A DNA stretch of 64,000 bases from the NCBI GenBank assembly GCA_964565375.1, contig CAZMEV010000003.1, forward strand, positions 9,523 through 73,522, given 5' to 3'. The stretch comes from SLAN01 sp964565375 (lineage in GTDB: Bacteria; Spirochaetota; Spirochaetia; DSM-27196; SKKC01). This document shows positions 16,926-25,774 of this stretch, in pieces; the stretch's first letter is position 1, and each line of letters opens with the position of its first letter. The translations under genes and the position numbers were made by a program. A model generated the notes under the pieces. The model saw only the letters and a list, made by a program, of their open reading frames with translations. It searched no databases and was not told the DNA's origin.

Positions 16926-18080
16926 ATGCATCTATTCGCTACTCTTGCGTGCATGGAACGGTCTATCACGTACCGTATACTCAGTTACACACTGATACTT
17001 GCTGTTTTCGTCGTCGCCCCGGTCTGGCCGGACAGTGATCTGCCCGTCGGTGAAGCATCCTCGTTGTCGGTATCCGAGCACGATGGATACATACACGTCG
17101 AGGTGCTGACCCCCTGGCCGGGTGCCGATACGACATTCGAATACGCGCTCGTGGACCGCACACGGGACGATCACAACGAAGAACAGGTCCCCGAAGGACT
17201 TTCGGTAATCAGAACGCCGGTGGAACGGGTTGTAACGATGAGCACAACCTTTGTCGCCGGGTTCGAGGAACTCGGGGAACTCGACCGCATTGTCGGCCAC
17301 GATAACCCCGACTTCCTCTACAGTGAAGCAGCTCGCAGGCGTGCATCCGCAGGAGACCTGGCGGCGGTCGCACCGGGAAATGAAATTGACCTCGAGGTTC
17401 TTATAGACCTTCAGCCCGACCTTGTCATGGTGAACCAGTACGATCCGGCCGACGATACCGTCGACCGCATCGAGGAGGCGGGACTTACCGTACTCGTCAG
17501 CGGTGACTGGACCGAACATTCGCCGGTAGGGCGAATGGAGTGGATATACCTGACGGGCCTTTTAACCGGTACTGCCGAGCGCGCAGCCGAGTACGCCGGC
17601 GAAACCGCAGCACGCTATGAACATCTTGCAGATTCAGTGTCCGACGTGGATTACCGTCCGGAAGTGCTCATAAACGGTCCCTTTCAGGGAACGTGGGCGG
17701 TACCCGAGGCCGATGCCTACTCAGCCAGGTTTATCGAAGATGCAGGCGGCGATTACCCCTGGAGTGATGAATCGGGTACCGGCAGTCTCTTTCTGGACGT
17801 CGAGGCCGTCTTCGATCGTGCCGGAAATGCGGATATCTGGATTAATCCCGGGCAGTGGCAGTCACTCGACGATATCGCCGATGAACGCCTGTTCGAGTTT
17901 GAGCCGGTGAACGCCGGTCGCGTGTACAATAACAATCGCCGGATATCGGAAAGCGGCGGTATTGACTATTTCGAGAGCGGTCAGATCCGCCCGGATGATA
18001 TTCTTGCCGACCTCATAAGCATTTTTCACCCGGACACTCGACCGGATCACGAGCTGATATATTATCAACGCCTTGACTGA
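16926..18080 (+). CDS. Periplasmic binding protein of an iron-complex or cobalamin ABC importer
   Basis: The 384-residue protein has an N-terminal signal peptide (ILSYTLILAVFVVAPVWP) without a lipobox. The binding-protein core starts near PVERVVTMSTTFVAGFEELGELDRIVGHDNPDFLY and contains LEVLIDLQPDLVMVNQYD, the class III (helical backbone) signature of BtuF/FecB/FhuD-type proteins. The ligand (ferric siderophore, haem or cobalamin) cannot be named from sequence. It overlaps the permease by 8 bases. Either ATG 16926 or ATG 16953 could start it, and neither has a clear Shine-Dalgarno. Confidence 0.85.
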   Translation: MHLFATLACMERSITYRILSYTLILAVFVVAPVWPDSDLPVGEASSLSVSEHDGYIHVEVLTPWPGADTTFEYALVDRTRDDHNEEQVPEGLSVIRTPVERVVTMSTTFVAGFEELGELDRIVGHDNPDFLYSEAARRRASAGDLAAVAPGNEIDLEVLIDLQPDLVMVNQYDPADDTVDRIEEAGLTVLVSGDWTEHSPVGRMEWIYLTGLLTGTAERAAEYAGETAARYEHLADSVSDVDYRPEVLINGPFQGTWAVPEADAYSARFIEDAGGDYPWSDESGTGSLFLDVEAVFDRAGNADIWINPGQWQSLDDIADERLFEFEPVNAGRVYNNNRRISESGGIDYFESGQIRPDDILADLISIFHPDTRPDHELIYYQRLD

Positions 18081-19164
18081 TCATCCTCGTCGCCTCGAAC
18101 GAATTCGAACCAGCCCCTTGCGTGGGGCGGCTGTTCTCCTGCTTCTGGCTCTGGCAGTCCTCGGTCTGTTCGGGTTAAGAATCGCGCTTGGATCAGTACC
18201 GATTCAGCTCACTGAAGTGCTCCGGGCGCTGTCAGGCCTGCCGACCGAACGGGCTTCGACCGCCACCATTATTACCCGTTTCCGCCTGCCGAGGGCCATC
18301 GCCGCAGTAGTGGCCGGCGCAGCGCTCGGCTCCTGCGGCGCGGCAATGCAGACAATGTTCCGCAATCCGCTTGCAGGGCCGTTCGTTCTCGGCATTAACG
18401 CCGGGGCCAGTCTCGGGGCGGCTGTGGTTCTCCTCGGTGTTACCGGTGGAGCCGCCGGCGTAACAGCCGGTGTTCTGGCCGCCGGTGTCCAGGGGTATCC
18501 GGCATTCTTCCTCGCAGCGGCAGCCTTTACCGGAGCCGCGCTGCTTATGCTCGTCATCCTTGCAGCCGCTCGGGTCGTATCGAATCCGGTAAGCCTGCTT
18601 GTTATCGGCATTCTCACCGGATACGCAGTGAACGCGATTGTAAGCGTGCTTATTCATTCCGCCGGCGCCGAGCAGGTGCAAAGCTATATTGCGTGGACAT
18701 TCGGCAGCTTCGCCGGAGTCACCCGCGCCCAGCTACCGGTGCTCGTCGGCGCAGTCACCGCCGGTATGCTGCTTCTTTTCAGCGGTACCCGTATGCTTGA
18801 CGCAGCGCTGCTCGGCGAACGATACGCCGAAAGCCTCGGCGTACCACCAGGCGCCATACGTCGACGCGTTATCATATCCACTGCGTTTCTTGCGGGACCT
18901 GTCACCGCATTCTGCGGACCGATCGCGTTTATCGGCATGGCTACTCCTCACCTTGTGCGAACGTTGAGCGGACGAAGCACGCATGCAATTGTACTGACCG
19001 GTAGTGCCCTTGCCGGAGCAGCGCTTGCCCTCGCCGGCGATCTCATAGCATCCATGCCGGGCACGGAGGCAAGCCTGCCGCTTAATGCAGTAACCGCGCT
19101 GTTCGGAGCGCCGGTGGTTATAGCGGTACTTCTCGGTCGCAGCAGTCTGGAGACGCGCGTATGA
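18073..19164 (+). CDS. FecCD-family ABC transporter permease
   Basis: The 363-residue protein has about nine to ten membrane segments and the family signatures RLPRAIAAVVAGAALGSCGAAMQTMFRNPLAGP, where the coupling helix meets the ATPase, and CGPIAFIGMATPHLVRTL. It forms the membrane pore for iron-complex or cobalamin uptake, probably as a homodimer because only one permease gene is present. It starts at TTG inside the end of the binding-protein gene, and its stop overlaps the next start as ATGA. Confidence 0.95.
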   Translation: MTDHPRRLERIRTSPLRGAAVLLLLALAVLGLFGLRIALGSVPIQLTEVLRALSGLPTERASTATIITRFRLPRAIAAVVAGAALGSCGAAMQTMFRNPLAGPFVLGINAGASLGAAVVLLGVTGGAAGVTAGVLAAGVQGYPAFFLAAAAFTGAALLMLVILAAARVVSNPVSLLVIGILTGYAVNAIVSVLIHSAGAEQVQSYIAWTFGSFAGVTRAQLPVLVGAVTAGMLLLFSGTRMLDAALLGERYAESLGVPPGAIRRRVIISTAFLAGPVTAFCGPIAFIGMATPHLVRTLSGRSTHAIVLTGSALAGAALALAGDLIASMPGTEASLPLNAVTALFGAPVVIAVLLGRSSLETRV

Positions 19165-20222
19165 GCGATGAGACACCGATGTCTGCAATAACTACACCCC
19201 GGACACTGCTGTCGGCACGCAGCCTGCACATAGCCCCGGCGCCGCGCCGGCCAATTCTGCTGCACGATGTGAACATCAACCTCAAAGGAGGCCGATTACA
19301 CGGGCTTGCCGGGCCCAACGGAAGCGGAAAGACGACCCTGCTGTCAGCACTGGCCGGATTTCGATCTCCGGAACGTGGACAGGTTCTCGTCGACGATCAC
19401 CGGGTCTCAGCCCTGCAACCCATCGAGCGGGCCAAGCGCATAGCGGTCGTACTGACCGAACGCCACGATCCTGCGTTTCTGCGCGTCGGAGAGCTGGTAT
19501 CCCTCGGCCGGTTGCCCTACCGGGGCGAGCAGAGAAGCAGTGACCAGGAGCGAAGAATCTGCGAACAGGCACTTGAGCGACTCGGTCTGTCGGCGCTTCG
19601 CAACCGGCGTGTTGCAACATTAAGCGATGGAGAACGACAGCGCGCCCTCATCGCCCGTGCAGTAGCGCAGTCCCCGGATATTCTCCTTCTCGACGAACCG
19701 ACCGCTCACCTCGACGTTGCGGGGGAAGTAGAAATTATTTCGTATCTGCTTGCGATAGCCCGGGAGAACAATATCGCAGTACTCGCGAGCACGCACAAGC
19801 TCCACCTTATGCTCTCCTGGTGCGATACGCTTTCACTTGTGCACCGCGACGGAACGGTGACATCCGGTGCGCCCGAGTCCCTCGCGCTCTCAGGCGACGT
19901 CGCAAAAACCTTTAACACCGAAATTGTCCGATTCAATGAACACGACCTTCGCTTTAACGCATGCCGTGTACGCAACAACTGGAAGAGCATTCGCGTAGAA
20001 GCCCAAGGCAGCGAAGGACTGTGGACCCGCCGTGCGCTTGAGCGGATCGGTTTTCTCGAGCGGGAGGAAGCCGAATATTCTGTTAAGGTTGATGGATTTC
20101 CCGTGGCACCGCGATGGCGCATATACCAACGGGACGAGACAGGTTCGAATCTGCGTGCCGAATTCCGGTCGCTTGATGAGCTCGTTGAACATCTGTCGCT
20201 GACCGAGTCACCGGGCATCTGA
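19161..20222 (+). CDS. ABC transporter ATPase with an extra C-terminal domain
   Basis: The ATPase core (about residues 15-255) has Walker A GPNGSGKTT (51-59), the signature LSDGERQRALIARA, Walker B ILLLDEPTAHLD, and a switch His in STHKLHL. It fits the FecE/BtuD/FhuC type and powers the importer encoded just upstream. The protein continues for about 100 residues beyond the usual end (from about FNEHDLRFNACRVRN to the end) with a mixed alpha/beta sequence of unknown function. The extra domain may bind a regulator or the ligand inside the cell. Confidence 0.93.
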   Translation: MSDETPMSAITTPRTLLSARSLHIAPAPRRPILLHDVNINLKGGRLHGLAGPNGSGKTTLLSALAGFRSPERGQVLVDDHRVSALQPIERAKRIAVVLTERHDPAFLRVGELVSLGRLPYRGEQRSSDQERRICEQALERLGLSALRNRRVATLSDGERQRALIARAVAQSPDILLLDEPTAHLDVAGEVEIISYLLAIARENNIAVLASTHKLHLMLSWCDTLSLVHRDGTVTSGAPESLALSGDVAKTFNTEIVRFNEHDLRFNACRVRNNWKSIRVEAQGSEGLWTRRALERIGFLEREEAEYSVKVDGFPVAPRWRIYQRDETGSNLRAEFRSLDELVEHLSLTESPGI

Positions 20223-20229
20223 GACAGCG

Positions 20230-21003
20230 CTACAGATCCGGTTCTTCGTCCCCGTAGCGGGCAGCAAGTCGACGCAGCGTCTGTGCGTCGCGATAGAAGG
20301 CGTCCACACGCTCATTCTCGACCCCTCGAAGACAGATCCAGTGATCGTCATCCACGTCCCGAAGCACGCGCAGATAGGTTGCCCAGCGGTCGGTCACTTC
20401 ACTGAGCATGGTGGACTCTGCGCGGTCATCTGCCCCTGTGCAATGCACCCCGAGAACCACATCCTCCGCCGCCTGGAGGTCGCCCAGGTTCTCTTCCACA
20501 TCTTCCAGCGACTGCGGACGCCAGAACACATGAGCCGTTTCTACCTGTGCCGCTTCCATGAGCGAAACCGCCTCCCGCGCATTCGCGGCAAGCGAAACCG
20601 GATGAAGCCCGACAGCTACCAGAATGCCCTGCTGTACCGCCTGTTCGACACAGGCGGCCAGCGCTTCAGCCACCTGGGTTCGATGCTCTGAAGTCGCCTC
20701 GTCGAGCCGGACCGAACCGGCCCTGATCCGAATGGCCGCTGCTCCAAGTTCGCCTGCGGTGGCTACAATCTTTTCAATCGTCTCGCCCTTTTCGATCGGC
20801 TCGTCCACACCATAGGAGATGACAACCATCCCGGCCTCCTCGGTTACCGACCGCGCACGCTGAGCTGCCTCCCGATCTCCGACGGGCACGTGGGTGCCTG
20901 CTTCCCACTCGATCCCGTCGATACCGGCGGCCTGCGCAAGCTCGACAATGCGTCGGGGAATAAGCTTTGGAAATGTATCAGATGTAAGCCCGGACAGAAG
21001 CAT
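20230..21003 (-). CDS. Sugar phosphate isomerase/epimerase-like TIM-barrel protein
   Basis: The 257-residue protein matches the xylose isomerase-like/AP endonuclease 2 barrel superfamily. It has LVELAQAAGIDGIEWE-type first strands, GAAAIRIRAGS, and LVAVGLHPVSLAANAREAV. The usual metal ligands are partly recognisable (Glu in IEWE, His in GLHP). Members epimerise or isomerise sugars such as hydroxypyruvate, inosose or tagatose derivatives. The substrate is not predictable. It stands convergent to the importer genes with a 7-base gap. Confidence 0.75.
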   Translation of the reverse strand: MLLSGLTSDTFPKLIPRRIVELAQAAGIDGIEWEAGTHVPVGDREAAQRARSVTEEAGMVVISYGVDEPIEKGETIEKIVATAGELGAAAIRIRAGSVRLDEATSEHRTQVAEALAACVEQAVQQGILVAVGLHPVSLAANAREAVSLMEAAQVETAHVFWRPQSLEDVEENLGDLQAAEDVVLGVHCTGADDRAESTMLSEVTDRWATYLRVLRDVDDDHWICLRGVENERVDAFYRDAQTLRRLAARYGDEEPDL

Positions 21004-21147
21004 GGTGGTTTTCGTCTCCTTCAGTTGCCTGAAGGTGCGTATTCTTGTGTACGCTTCGACGCGGTGTCAAGGCGAACTCATGCGCCGAACGAAGGTTTAC
21101 CTACTTGCCGGTTCCCACGGCGATCTGTAGGCTGCCGTACAGCATTT

Positions 21148-21984
21148 ATGTACATTCCAACTGAGCTCATAGCCGTTGCAATTACCCTCCTTCTCATCCT
21201 TGCAGTACTGCTTGCTCTCATGTTGACTCGTCGCGCTCAGGGCTCAGGAAGTGAGGCAATGGCACGGGTCGAAGGCCGCCTTTCACAGATAGAAGCAATT
21301 TCAAACCGGATGGACGAACTTGCTTCGCTCTTTGCAGTCCCCCGTACGCGTGGCGAGGTCGGGGAAATGGTGCTCGCCGACCTGCTTGCAAGCTATCTGC
21401 CTGCGGAAGCCTACACCCTGCAGCATGGCTTTTCCGACGGCAGCAGAGTCGATGCTGCAATTCGCCTCTCCGAGACACTTGTTCCTGTCGACGCCAAGTT
21501 TCCGCTCGAAGCGCTACGCCGGCACGACCAGGAACACCCCGACGCGAACGAATTACCCGCTTCGGTGCGAAAAACATTTATCACGCACGCGAAGACTATT
21601 GCATCGCGGTACATCAGGCCCGAGGAAGGCACTATGGATTTCGCGCTCATGTACATTCCCAGCGAGGGCATATACCACAGGGTGTTCGTTGCGGACCCGG
21701 GAGACACAATGCGCGAGGTCCTCTCGCTTCGGGTTGTGCCGGTGAGTCCGGGAACGCTGTTTCTGTATCTTCTGACGGTTTCTTACGGGCTGCGAGGGCT
21801 TGCGTTCAGCCGAGAACAGAACGAGCTCATTTCCCACGTAAGCGCCGTGCGCCGGGAGTTCAATGAACTTTCACGGACTGTGGAACTCCTCCGCGGACAC
21901 CTGAAAAACGCCACGAAGGCAGCCGACGAGTGTGACACACGTCTTTCATCTGTTGATCGGGGACTTCACCGGCTCGAAGAGTAA
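21148..21984 (+). CDS. rmuC: DNA recombination protein RmuC homologue
   Basis: The 278-residue protein has an N-terminal membrane segment (about 5-27), a short coiled coil, and the RmuC nuclease-like domain: RGEVGEMVLADLLASYLP, LVPVDAKFPLEAL, FALMYIPSEGIYH and SPGTLFLYLLTV. RmuC limits recombination at inverted repeats in other bacteria. It is shorter than E. coli RmuC because the coiled-coil region is reduced. The ATG at 21148 is used because the upstream frame runs antisense through another gene. Its 3' end overlaps the convergent nuclease-family gene by 125 bases. Confidence 0.9.
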   Translation: MYIPTELIAVAITLLLILAVLLALMLTRRAQGSGSEAMARVEGRLSQIEAISNRMDELASLFAVPRTRGEVGEMVLADLLASYLPAEAYTLQHGFSDGSRVDAAIRLSETLVPVDAKFPLEALRRHDQEHPDANELPASVRKTFITHAKTIASRYIRPEEGTMDFALMYIPSEGIYHRVFVADPGDTMREVLSLRVVPVSPGTLFLYLLTVSYGLRGLAFSREQNELISHVSAVRREFNELSRTVELLRGHLKNATKAADECDTRLSSVDRGLHRLEE

Positions 21985-23038
21985 TCTGCACCGGCAGATG
22001 GTCGGAATACCCGGTTGCCCTGTCCGATCGCCGGCGCAGTGGCGCCCCGTGGGCATTCAGCATATAGGGCTCGGCGACCACTTTAAATCCATCCGCGTAT
22101 AGCTTGCCGGGGGTACCATCGACGTCGCAGCGCTGGAAACCGGGACCGAGCAGAATGTGGTCGAGGCTGTTCCACCTGCCCCGAAACACGTATGTACCGG
22201 GAGGCTCTCGCTTTGCTCCCGCCGTTCTCCCGTGAAGCCGCGACTTCCAGGGGGAGTACAGAACAAGACCGTCGGGGCTTACTCCCGCGCGCTCACGACT
22301 GCTTGTAAGAAACAGTCCGTCGGCCGGGTTGTAGACACCGAGTGTCGATTCGGGTCGCAGGGCGGTAGCGTAAGCTCGGTCACGTCTGACGTACTCGTCA
22401 GCGCTCGCATTCAGGTCGCCTGCGGCAACAACCGGCGGGCCCTTCTCGAGAATTGTTTCGCGGATCCTGCGGACGAGAATTGCCGCCGCTTCACGTCGCG
22501 ATGCTTCGCTTTCCTGCACTCCACTGACTTTCGAGTGCCAGTGATTTACAAACAGTCGTATCGGCTGCGGCGGCCATTTGATGTCCACTTCGAGTATATA
22601 GCGGCCCGGAGCAGCCCATGGCAGGGACAAACCATGCGTACGCACAGCGGTAACCGGGTACCGGGAAAACACGGCGTTATGAAACGGTCCCGAGTTCGCA
22701 ACGAGAATCTTGTACCGATATCCCAACTGTTCGAGCTCTACCGCAAGGTCGGCGAGCACCCTCTGGTTCTCAATCTCCTGAAGCGCGAGCACATCGGCGC
22801 CCTTGCCGTAACCGAGTTCAGCGATAACATGCGCTGTATTCTCGAGACTTCGTGCATAGCGATCCGGCCCCCAGCTGTCGGTGCGGGGATCGAACGCCGG
22901 ATATTCGGTTCCGTCGTAGACTGCATCGAACAGGTTTTCGACATTGTAGCTTGCAATAACCAGTTCAGCCCCGTCAGCACAGGAAACAACCATAATCCCC
23001 GCGATAAGGGCTCCTGCTCTGCAGATAGCTTTTACCAT
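21860..23038 (-). CDS. Endonuclease/exonuclease/phosphatase-family protein, exported
   Basis: The 392-residue protein begins with a signal peptide ending in a lipobox-like VVSC. The EEP fold follows: SYNVENLFD, ALQEIEN, FVNHWHSK, AAGDLNAS and the terminal GYSDHLPVQI. These residues bind metal and do the hydrolysis. The substrate may be nucleic acid or a phospholipid head group. The core ends at about LPVQITLR, and a tail of about 37 residues is encoded antisense to the rmuC 3' end. GGAGG eight bases before ATG 23038 decides the start over ATG 23056. The gene lies in the purC/clpP strand run. Confidence 0.88.
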   Translation of the reverse strand: MVKAICRAGALIAGIMVVSCADGAELVIASYNVENLFDAVYDGTEYPAFDPRTDSWGPDRYARSLENTAHVIAELGYGKGADVLALQEIENQRVLADLAVELEQLGYRYKILVANSGPFHNAVFSRYPVTAVRTHGLSLPWAAPGRYILEVDIKWPPQPIRLFVNHWHSKVSGVQESEASRREAAAILVRRIRETILEKGPPVVAAGDLNASADEYVRRDRAYATALRPESTLGVYNPADGLFLTSSRERAGVSPDGLVLYSPWKSRLHGRTAGAKREPPGTYVFRGRWNSLDHILLGPGFQRCDVDGTPGKLYADGFKVVAEPYMLNAHGAPLRRRSDRATGYSDHLPVQITLRAGEVPDQQMKDVCHTRRLPSWRFSGVRGGVPQSVKVH

Positions 23039-23108
23039 GGTGACATCCTCCACCATGTACTACAGCAGGAATGTACAGGGCGATTGCGTGATTATGCGGA
23101 TAAAAAGT

Positions 23109-24080
23109 TCATCTCGAAATGTTTCGGGGCTGATACAGGTCGATCACTCGATCGACTTCGCGATCCGGATCCTGAGCCATCGGCTCGAACTCGGCGCCGG
23201 TTAATCGCTCTACCGCGTCTATGTAGCGCCCCGCCAGCTCTATTACCACCTCTTCGGGAATCTGAGGCGGTTTGCCGTCACCGGTGTACCCGTTTTTCAG
23301 CAACCAGCCTCGGAGAAACTCTTTGTCGAGGTGATACTGCTCCTCGCCGGCCTCGAACCGCCGTGCGTAATCGGAGGCATCCCAGTAGCGAGAGCTGTCG
23401 GGAGTATGAAGCTCATCGATAAGCGTAAGCGTACCGTGTTCATCCAGGCCGAACTCGTACTTCGTATCAACAAGGATCAGCCCCGCTTCCGCCGAGAGCT
23501 CCCGGCCCCGCTCGTAGAGTGCGAGCGACGTTTCGCGAATCTGCTTCCACAGCTGTTCGTCAACGAGACCCGAGTCGATAATCTCCTCCTCGGAGACCGG
23601 CCTGTCGTGACCTTCCGATTCCTTGGTGGAAGGAGTCACAAGCGGCTGCGGCAGCTTCTCGTTTTTCGAGAGGCCCTCCGGAAGGGAAATCCCGGAGACC
23701 GGGTTTCCGTTCTGATAGTCCCTCCATGCACTCCCCGCGAGATAGCCCCGCACAACAACCTCGATTGGAATCACACGGCAGTTTTTGACTCGTGTCGTGC
23801 GCGGCGTCACCATTTCAATGATATGGTTCGGAACAATATCCCGCGTCTGCGAAAACCAGTAGAGGCTCATCCGATTCAGTAGCTCCCCCTTACAGGGAAC
23901 AAGCGCGAGCACTCTGTCGAAGGCGCTTACCCGGTCACTTGCCGTAATAAGCAGCTCGTCACCCAGATCGACAATTTCGCGTACCTTGCCGTGCGTCACC
24001 GGTATCGACTCCGGCACAGCTTCGTCAGGGATACCGGAGAAGCATACCGGAAGGTAGCTGCGCATCCAGTCAGCACGCAT
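23109..24080 (-). CDS. purC: Phosphoribosylaminoimidazole-succinocarboxamide synthase
   Basis: The 323-residue protein matches SAICAR synthetase, which joins aspartate to CAIR in purine synthesis using ATP. Signatures include GKVREIVDLGDELLITASDRVSAFD, EVVVRGYLAGSAWRDY, LVTPSTKESEGHDRPVS, and LILVDTKYEFG with LIDELHTPDSSRYW. The length (longer than the 240-residue E. coli form) fits the yeast-like class. It follows clpP by 11 bases, so the two are likely co-transcribed, and the nuclease-family gene follows. Confidence 0.97.
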   Translation of the reverse strand: MRADWMRSYLPVCFSGIPDEAVPESIPVTHGKVREIVDLGDELLITASDRVSAFDRVLALVPCKGELLNRMSLYWFSQTRDIVPNHIIEMVTPRTTRVKNCRVIPIEVVVRGYLAGSAWRDYQNGNPVSGISLPEGLSKNEKLPQPLVTPSTKESEGHDRPVSEEEIIDSGLVDEQLWKQIRETSLALYERGRELSAEAGLILVDTKYEFGLDEHGTLTLIDELHTPDSSRYWDASDYARRFEAGEEQYHLDKEFLRGWLLKNGYTGDGKPPQIPEEVVIELAGRYIDAVERLTGAEFEPMAQDPDREVDRVIDLYQPRNISR

Positions 24081-24091
24081 ACTGATTCGTC

Positions 24092-24709
24092 CTATTCCTC
24101 CAGCTCGCTGCGGGAGGCCACGATGCGGGAGACAAGCCCGTAATCTTTCGCCTCTTCGGCGTTCATCCAGAAGTCACGATCCGTATCCTTTTCAACCTTC
24201 GAAAGCTCCTGTCCGGTTTCCTCAGCGATCAACTTGTTTATCCGGTCGCGCGTTTTCTGCAGCTCGTTCGCGTGGATTTCTATATCGGTTGCCACCCCGC
24301 GCATCCCCGATAGCGGCTGATGAATAAGGTAATGACTGTTGGGTGTGGCCAACCTCCTTTCCGAAGGTGCGGCAAGCAGGATAAGCGCACCTGCGCTGGC
24401 GACCAGCCCCATCCCTACGGCGTACACATCCGGTTTCACGAAGCGCATCATGTCGAAAATCGCATATCCGGCATCAGCGTCACCGCCCGGCGAATCGATA
24501 AAAACGCGGATCGGATCATCGCTCTCGGATTCAAGCAGCAGCAGTTGACGCACCACCCGCTCGGCGAGGGACTTATTCACCTCGCCGGAGAGGAGAATCG
24601 TGCGCGTCTTCATCATCTTGTTCATGAGCGCTTCGGCGTTCTGCTCATTGCTCTTCTGCTGGTCGTCTTCTTCGCCCTCGTCAAATCGAAGGGCCCTATC
24701 ATTCTGCAT
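24092..24709 (-). CDS. clpP: ATP-dependent Clp protease proteolytic subunit (ClpP family)
   Basis: The roughly 205-residue protein has the ClpP chamber fold with the catalytic triad: Ser in GLVASAGALILL, His in HYLIHQPLSG, and Asp in DTDRDFWMNAEEAKDYGLV. The Ser context (VASAG) differs from the common AASMG, and the N-terminus is acidic (DEGEEDDQQ), so it may be a diverged paralogue rather than the main ClpP. Clp ATPases such as ClpX or ClpA would feed it, though none is encoded nearby. ATG 24709 is chosen because GGAG stands eight bases ahead. It is divergent from era with 54 bases between starts. Confidence 0.88.
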   Translation of the reverse strand: MQNDRALRFDEGEEDDQQKSNEQNAEALMNKMMKTRTILLSGEVNKSLAERVVRQLLLLESESDDPIRVFIDSPGGDADAGYAIFDMMRFVKPDVYAVGMGLVASAGALILLAAPSERRLATPNSHYLIHQPLSGMRGVATDIEIHANELQKTRDRINKLIAEETGQELSKVEKDTDRDFWMNAEEAKDYGLVSRIVASRSELEE

Positions 24710-24763
24710 TCTGTATTCTCCGTTTCCCATTGTCATGGAAGTGTGAGTATAATACGCGCGGGT

Positions 24764-25654
24764 ATGCACGAGCAAACTGACCTCAAAAAAAGCGCCATTG
24801 TCACTATCGTTGGTCGACCTTCAGTCGGCAAGTCCACGCTGATAAATCGTATTTGTGGGCACAAGATTTCTATCGTCACCCCGACACCACAGACAACGCG
24901 CAACCGCATTCGCGGAATTCTCACCGAGACTCGCGGACAGCTGGTATTCGTGGATACACCCGGATACCACAACAGCGAGAAAAAGTTCAACCTGGCCATG
25001 CGGTCTCTCATAACAGAAGAGCTCGAGGACAGCGACATTATCCTCGCAGTAATCGACCTTGCGCGCGACGGCGGTGAAGAAGAAGACAGCCTGCTTGACC
25101 TCGTTCAGGGGTATCGGGAAAAGACGATCGTGGCTATGAATAAATGCGATTCTCCGCTGCGTTCACCGGTCGACCTCACTGCAGCACTCGCTCCGCTTGT
25201 GCGCGAAAGCGTCGCCGTGAGCGCGGAAACCGGTGACGGGATCGACTCGTTGATCGACGCCCTCTTCGAAGCCGCACCGGAGGGTCCTGAAATGTACCCC
25301 GAAGAATACTACACCGATCAGGAGCCGGCATTCCGCGTGGCCGAAATCGTGCGGGAACAGGCCATGCTGCGAACAAAGCAGGAACTCCCCCATGCGCTGT
25401 ATGTGGATGTCCCCGATATTTCGGCCGAGCCTTCAGGACGTTCACTTAACGCCCGCGCCATTATCTATGTGGAGCGTGAATCCCAGAAGGGAATCGTCGT
25501 AGGCCGCGAGGCACAACTGATAAAACAGATACGGATTGCAAGTGAGAAGGACCTCTCCGATATTTTCGAACGCCGCGTGAAACTTGACCTGCGGGTTAAA
25601 GTGCATCCGAAATGGCGCCAGCGCGACAGGACTATCGGAAAGCTCGTTCGCTGA
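24764..25654 (+). CDS. era: GTPase Era
   Basis: The 296-residue protein has the GTPase motifs GRPSVGKST (17-25), the switch PTPQTTRNRIRG, DTPGYH and NKCD. A KH domain (RAIIYVERESQKGIVVGREAQLIKQI) follows and binds the 3' end of 16S rRNA. Era helps mature the small ribosomal subunit. A TATAAT at 24748-24753 lies only ten bases ahead of the ATG and no Shine-Dalgarno is present, so the mRNA may be nearly leaderless. Confidence 0.97.
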   Translation: MHEQTDLKKSAIVTIVGRPSVGKSTLINRICGHKISIVTPTPQTTRNRIRGILTETRGQLVFVDTPGYHNSEKKFNLAMRSLITEELEDSDIILAVIDLARDGGEEEDSLLDLVQGYREKTIVAMNKCDSPLRSPVDLTAALAPLVRESVAVSAETGDGIDSLIDALFEAAPEGPEMYPEEYYTDQEPAFRVAEIVREQAMLRTKQELPHALYVDVPDISAEPSGRSLNARAIIYVERESQKGIVVGREAQLIKQIRIASEKDLSDIFERRVKLDLRVKVHPKWRQRDRTIGKLVR

Positions 25655-25774
25655 GGTCCTGTCGTGGGTACAGGGTCGCATCATCCAGGCACCTCCAGTC
25701 ATTCATGCAAGCGGCGTCATCCAGGCGCCCTGCGGGATTCACGGATTCGATCTGATCCCGGGGCCTGAAGCGTG
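25655..25774. other. Intergenic stretch between convergent era and rpiA
   Basis: The 120 bases hold two partly similar blocks, GCATCATCCAGGC and GCGTCATCCAGGC, about 43 bases apart. No gene or terminator is evident. The repeat is too degenerate to call an array. Confidence 0.3.

Noticed and set aside
22157..23422. 421-residue open frame on the plus strand
   Set aside because: It runs antisense to the EEP-family gene and into purC, and the product has no family features; the minus-strand genes have clear motifs.
25655..25774. Direct repeat CATCATCCAGGC/CGTCATCCAGGC as another 3'-end array
   Set aside because: Only a short core is shared and neither copy overlaps a stop codon.
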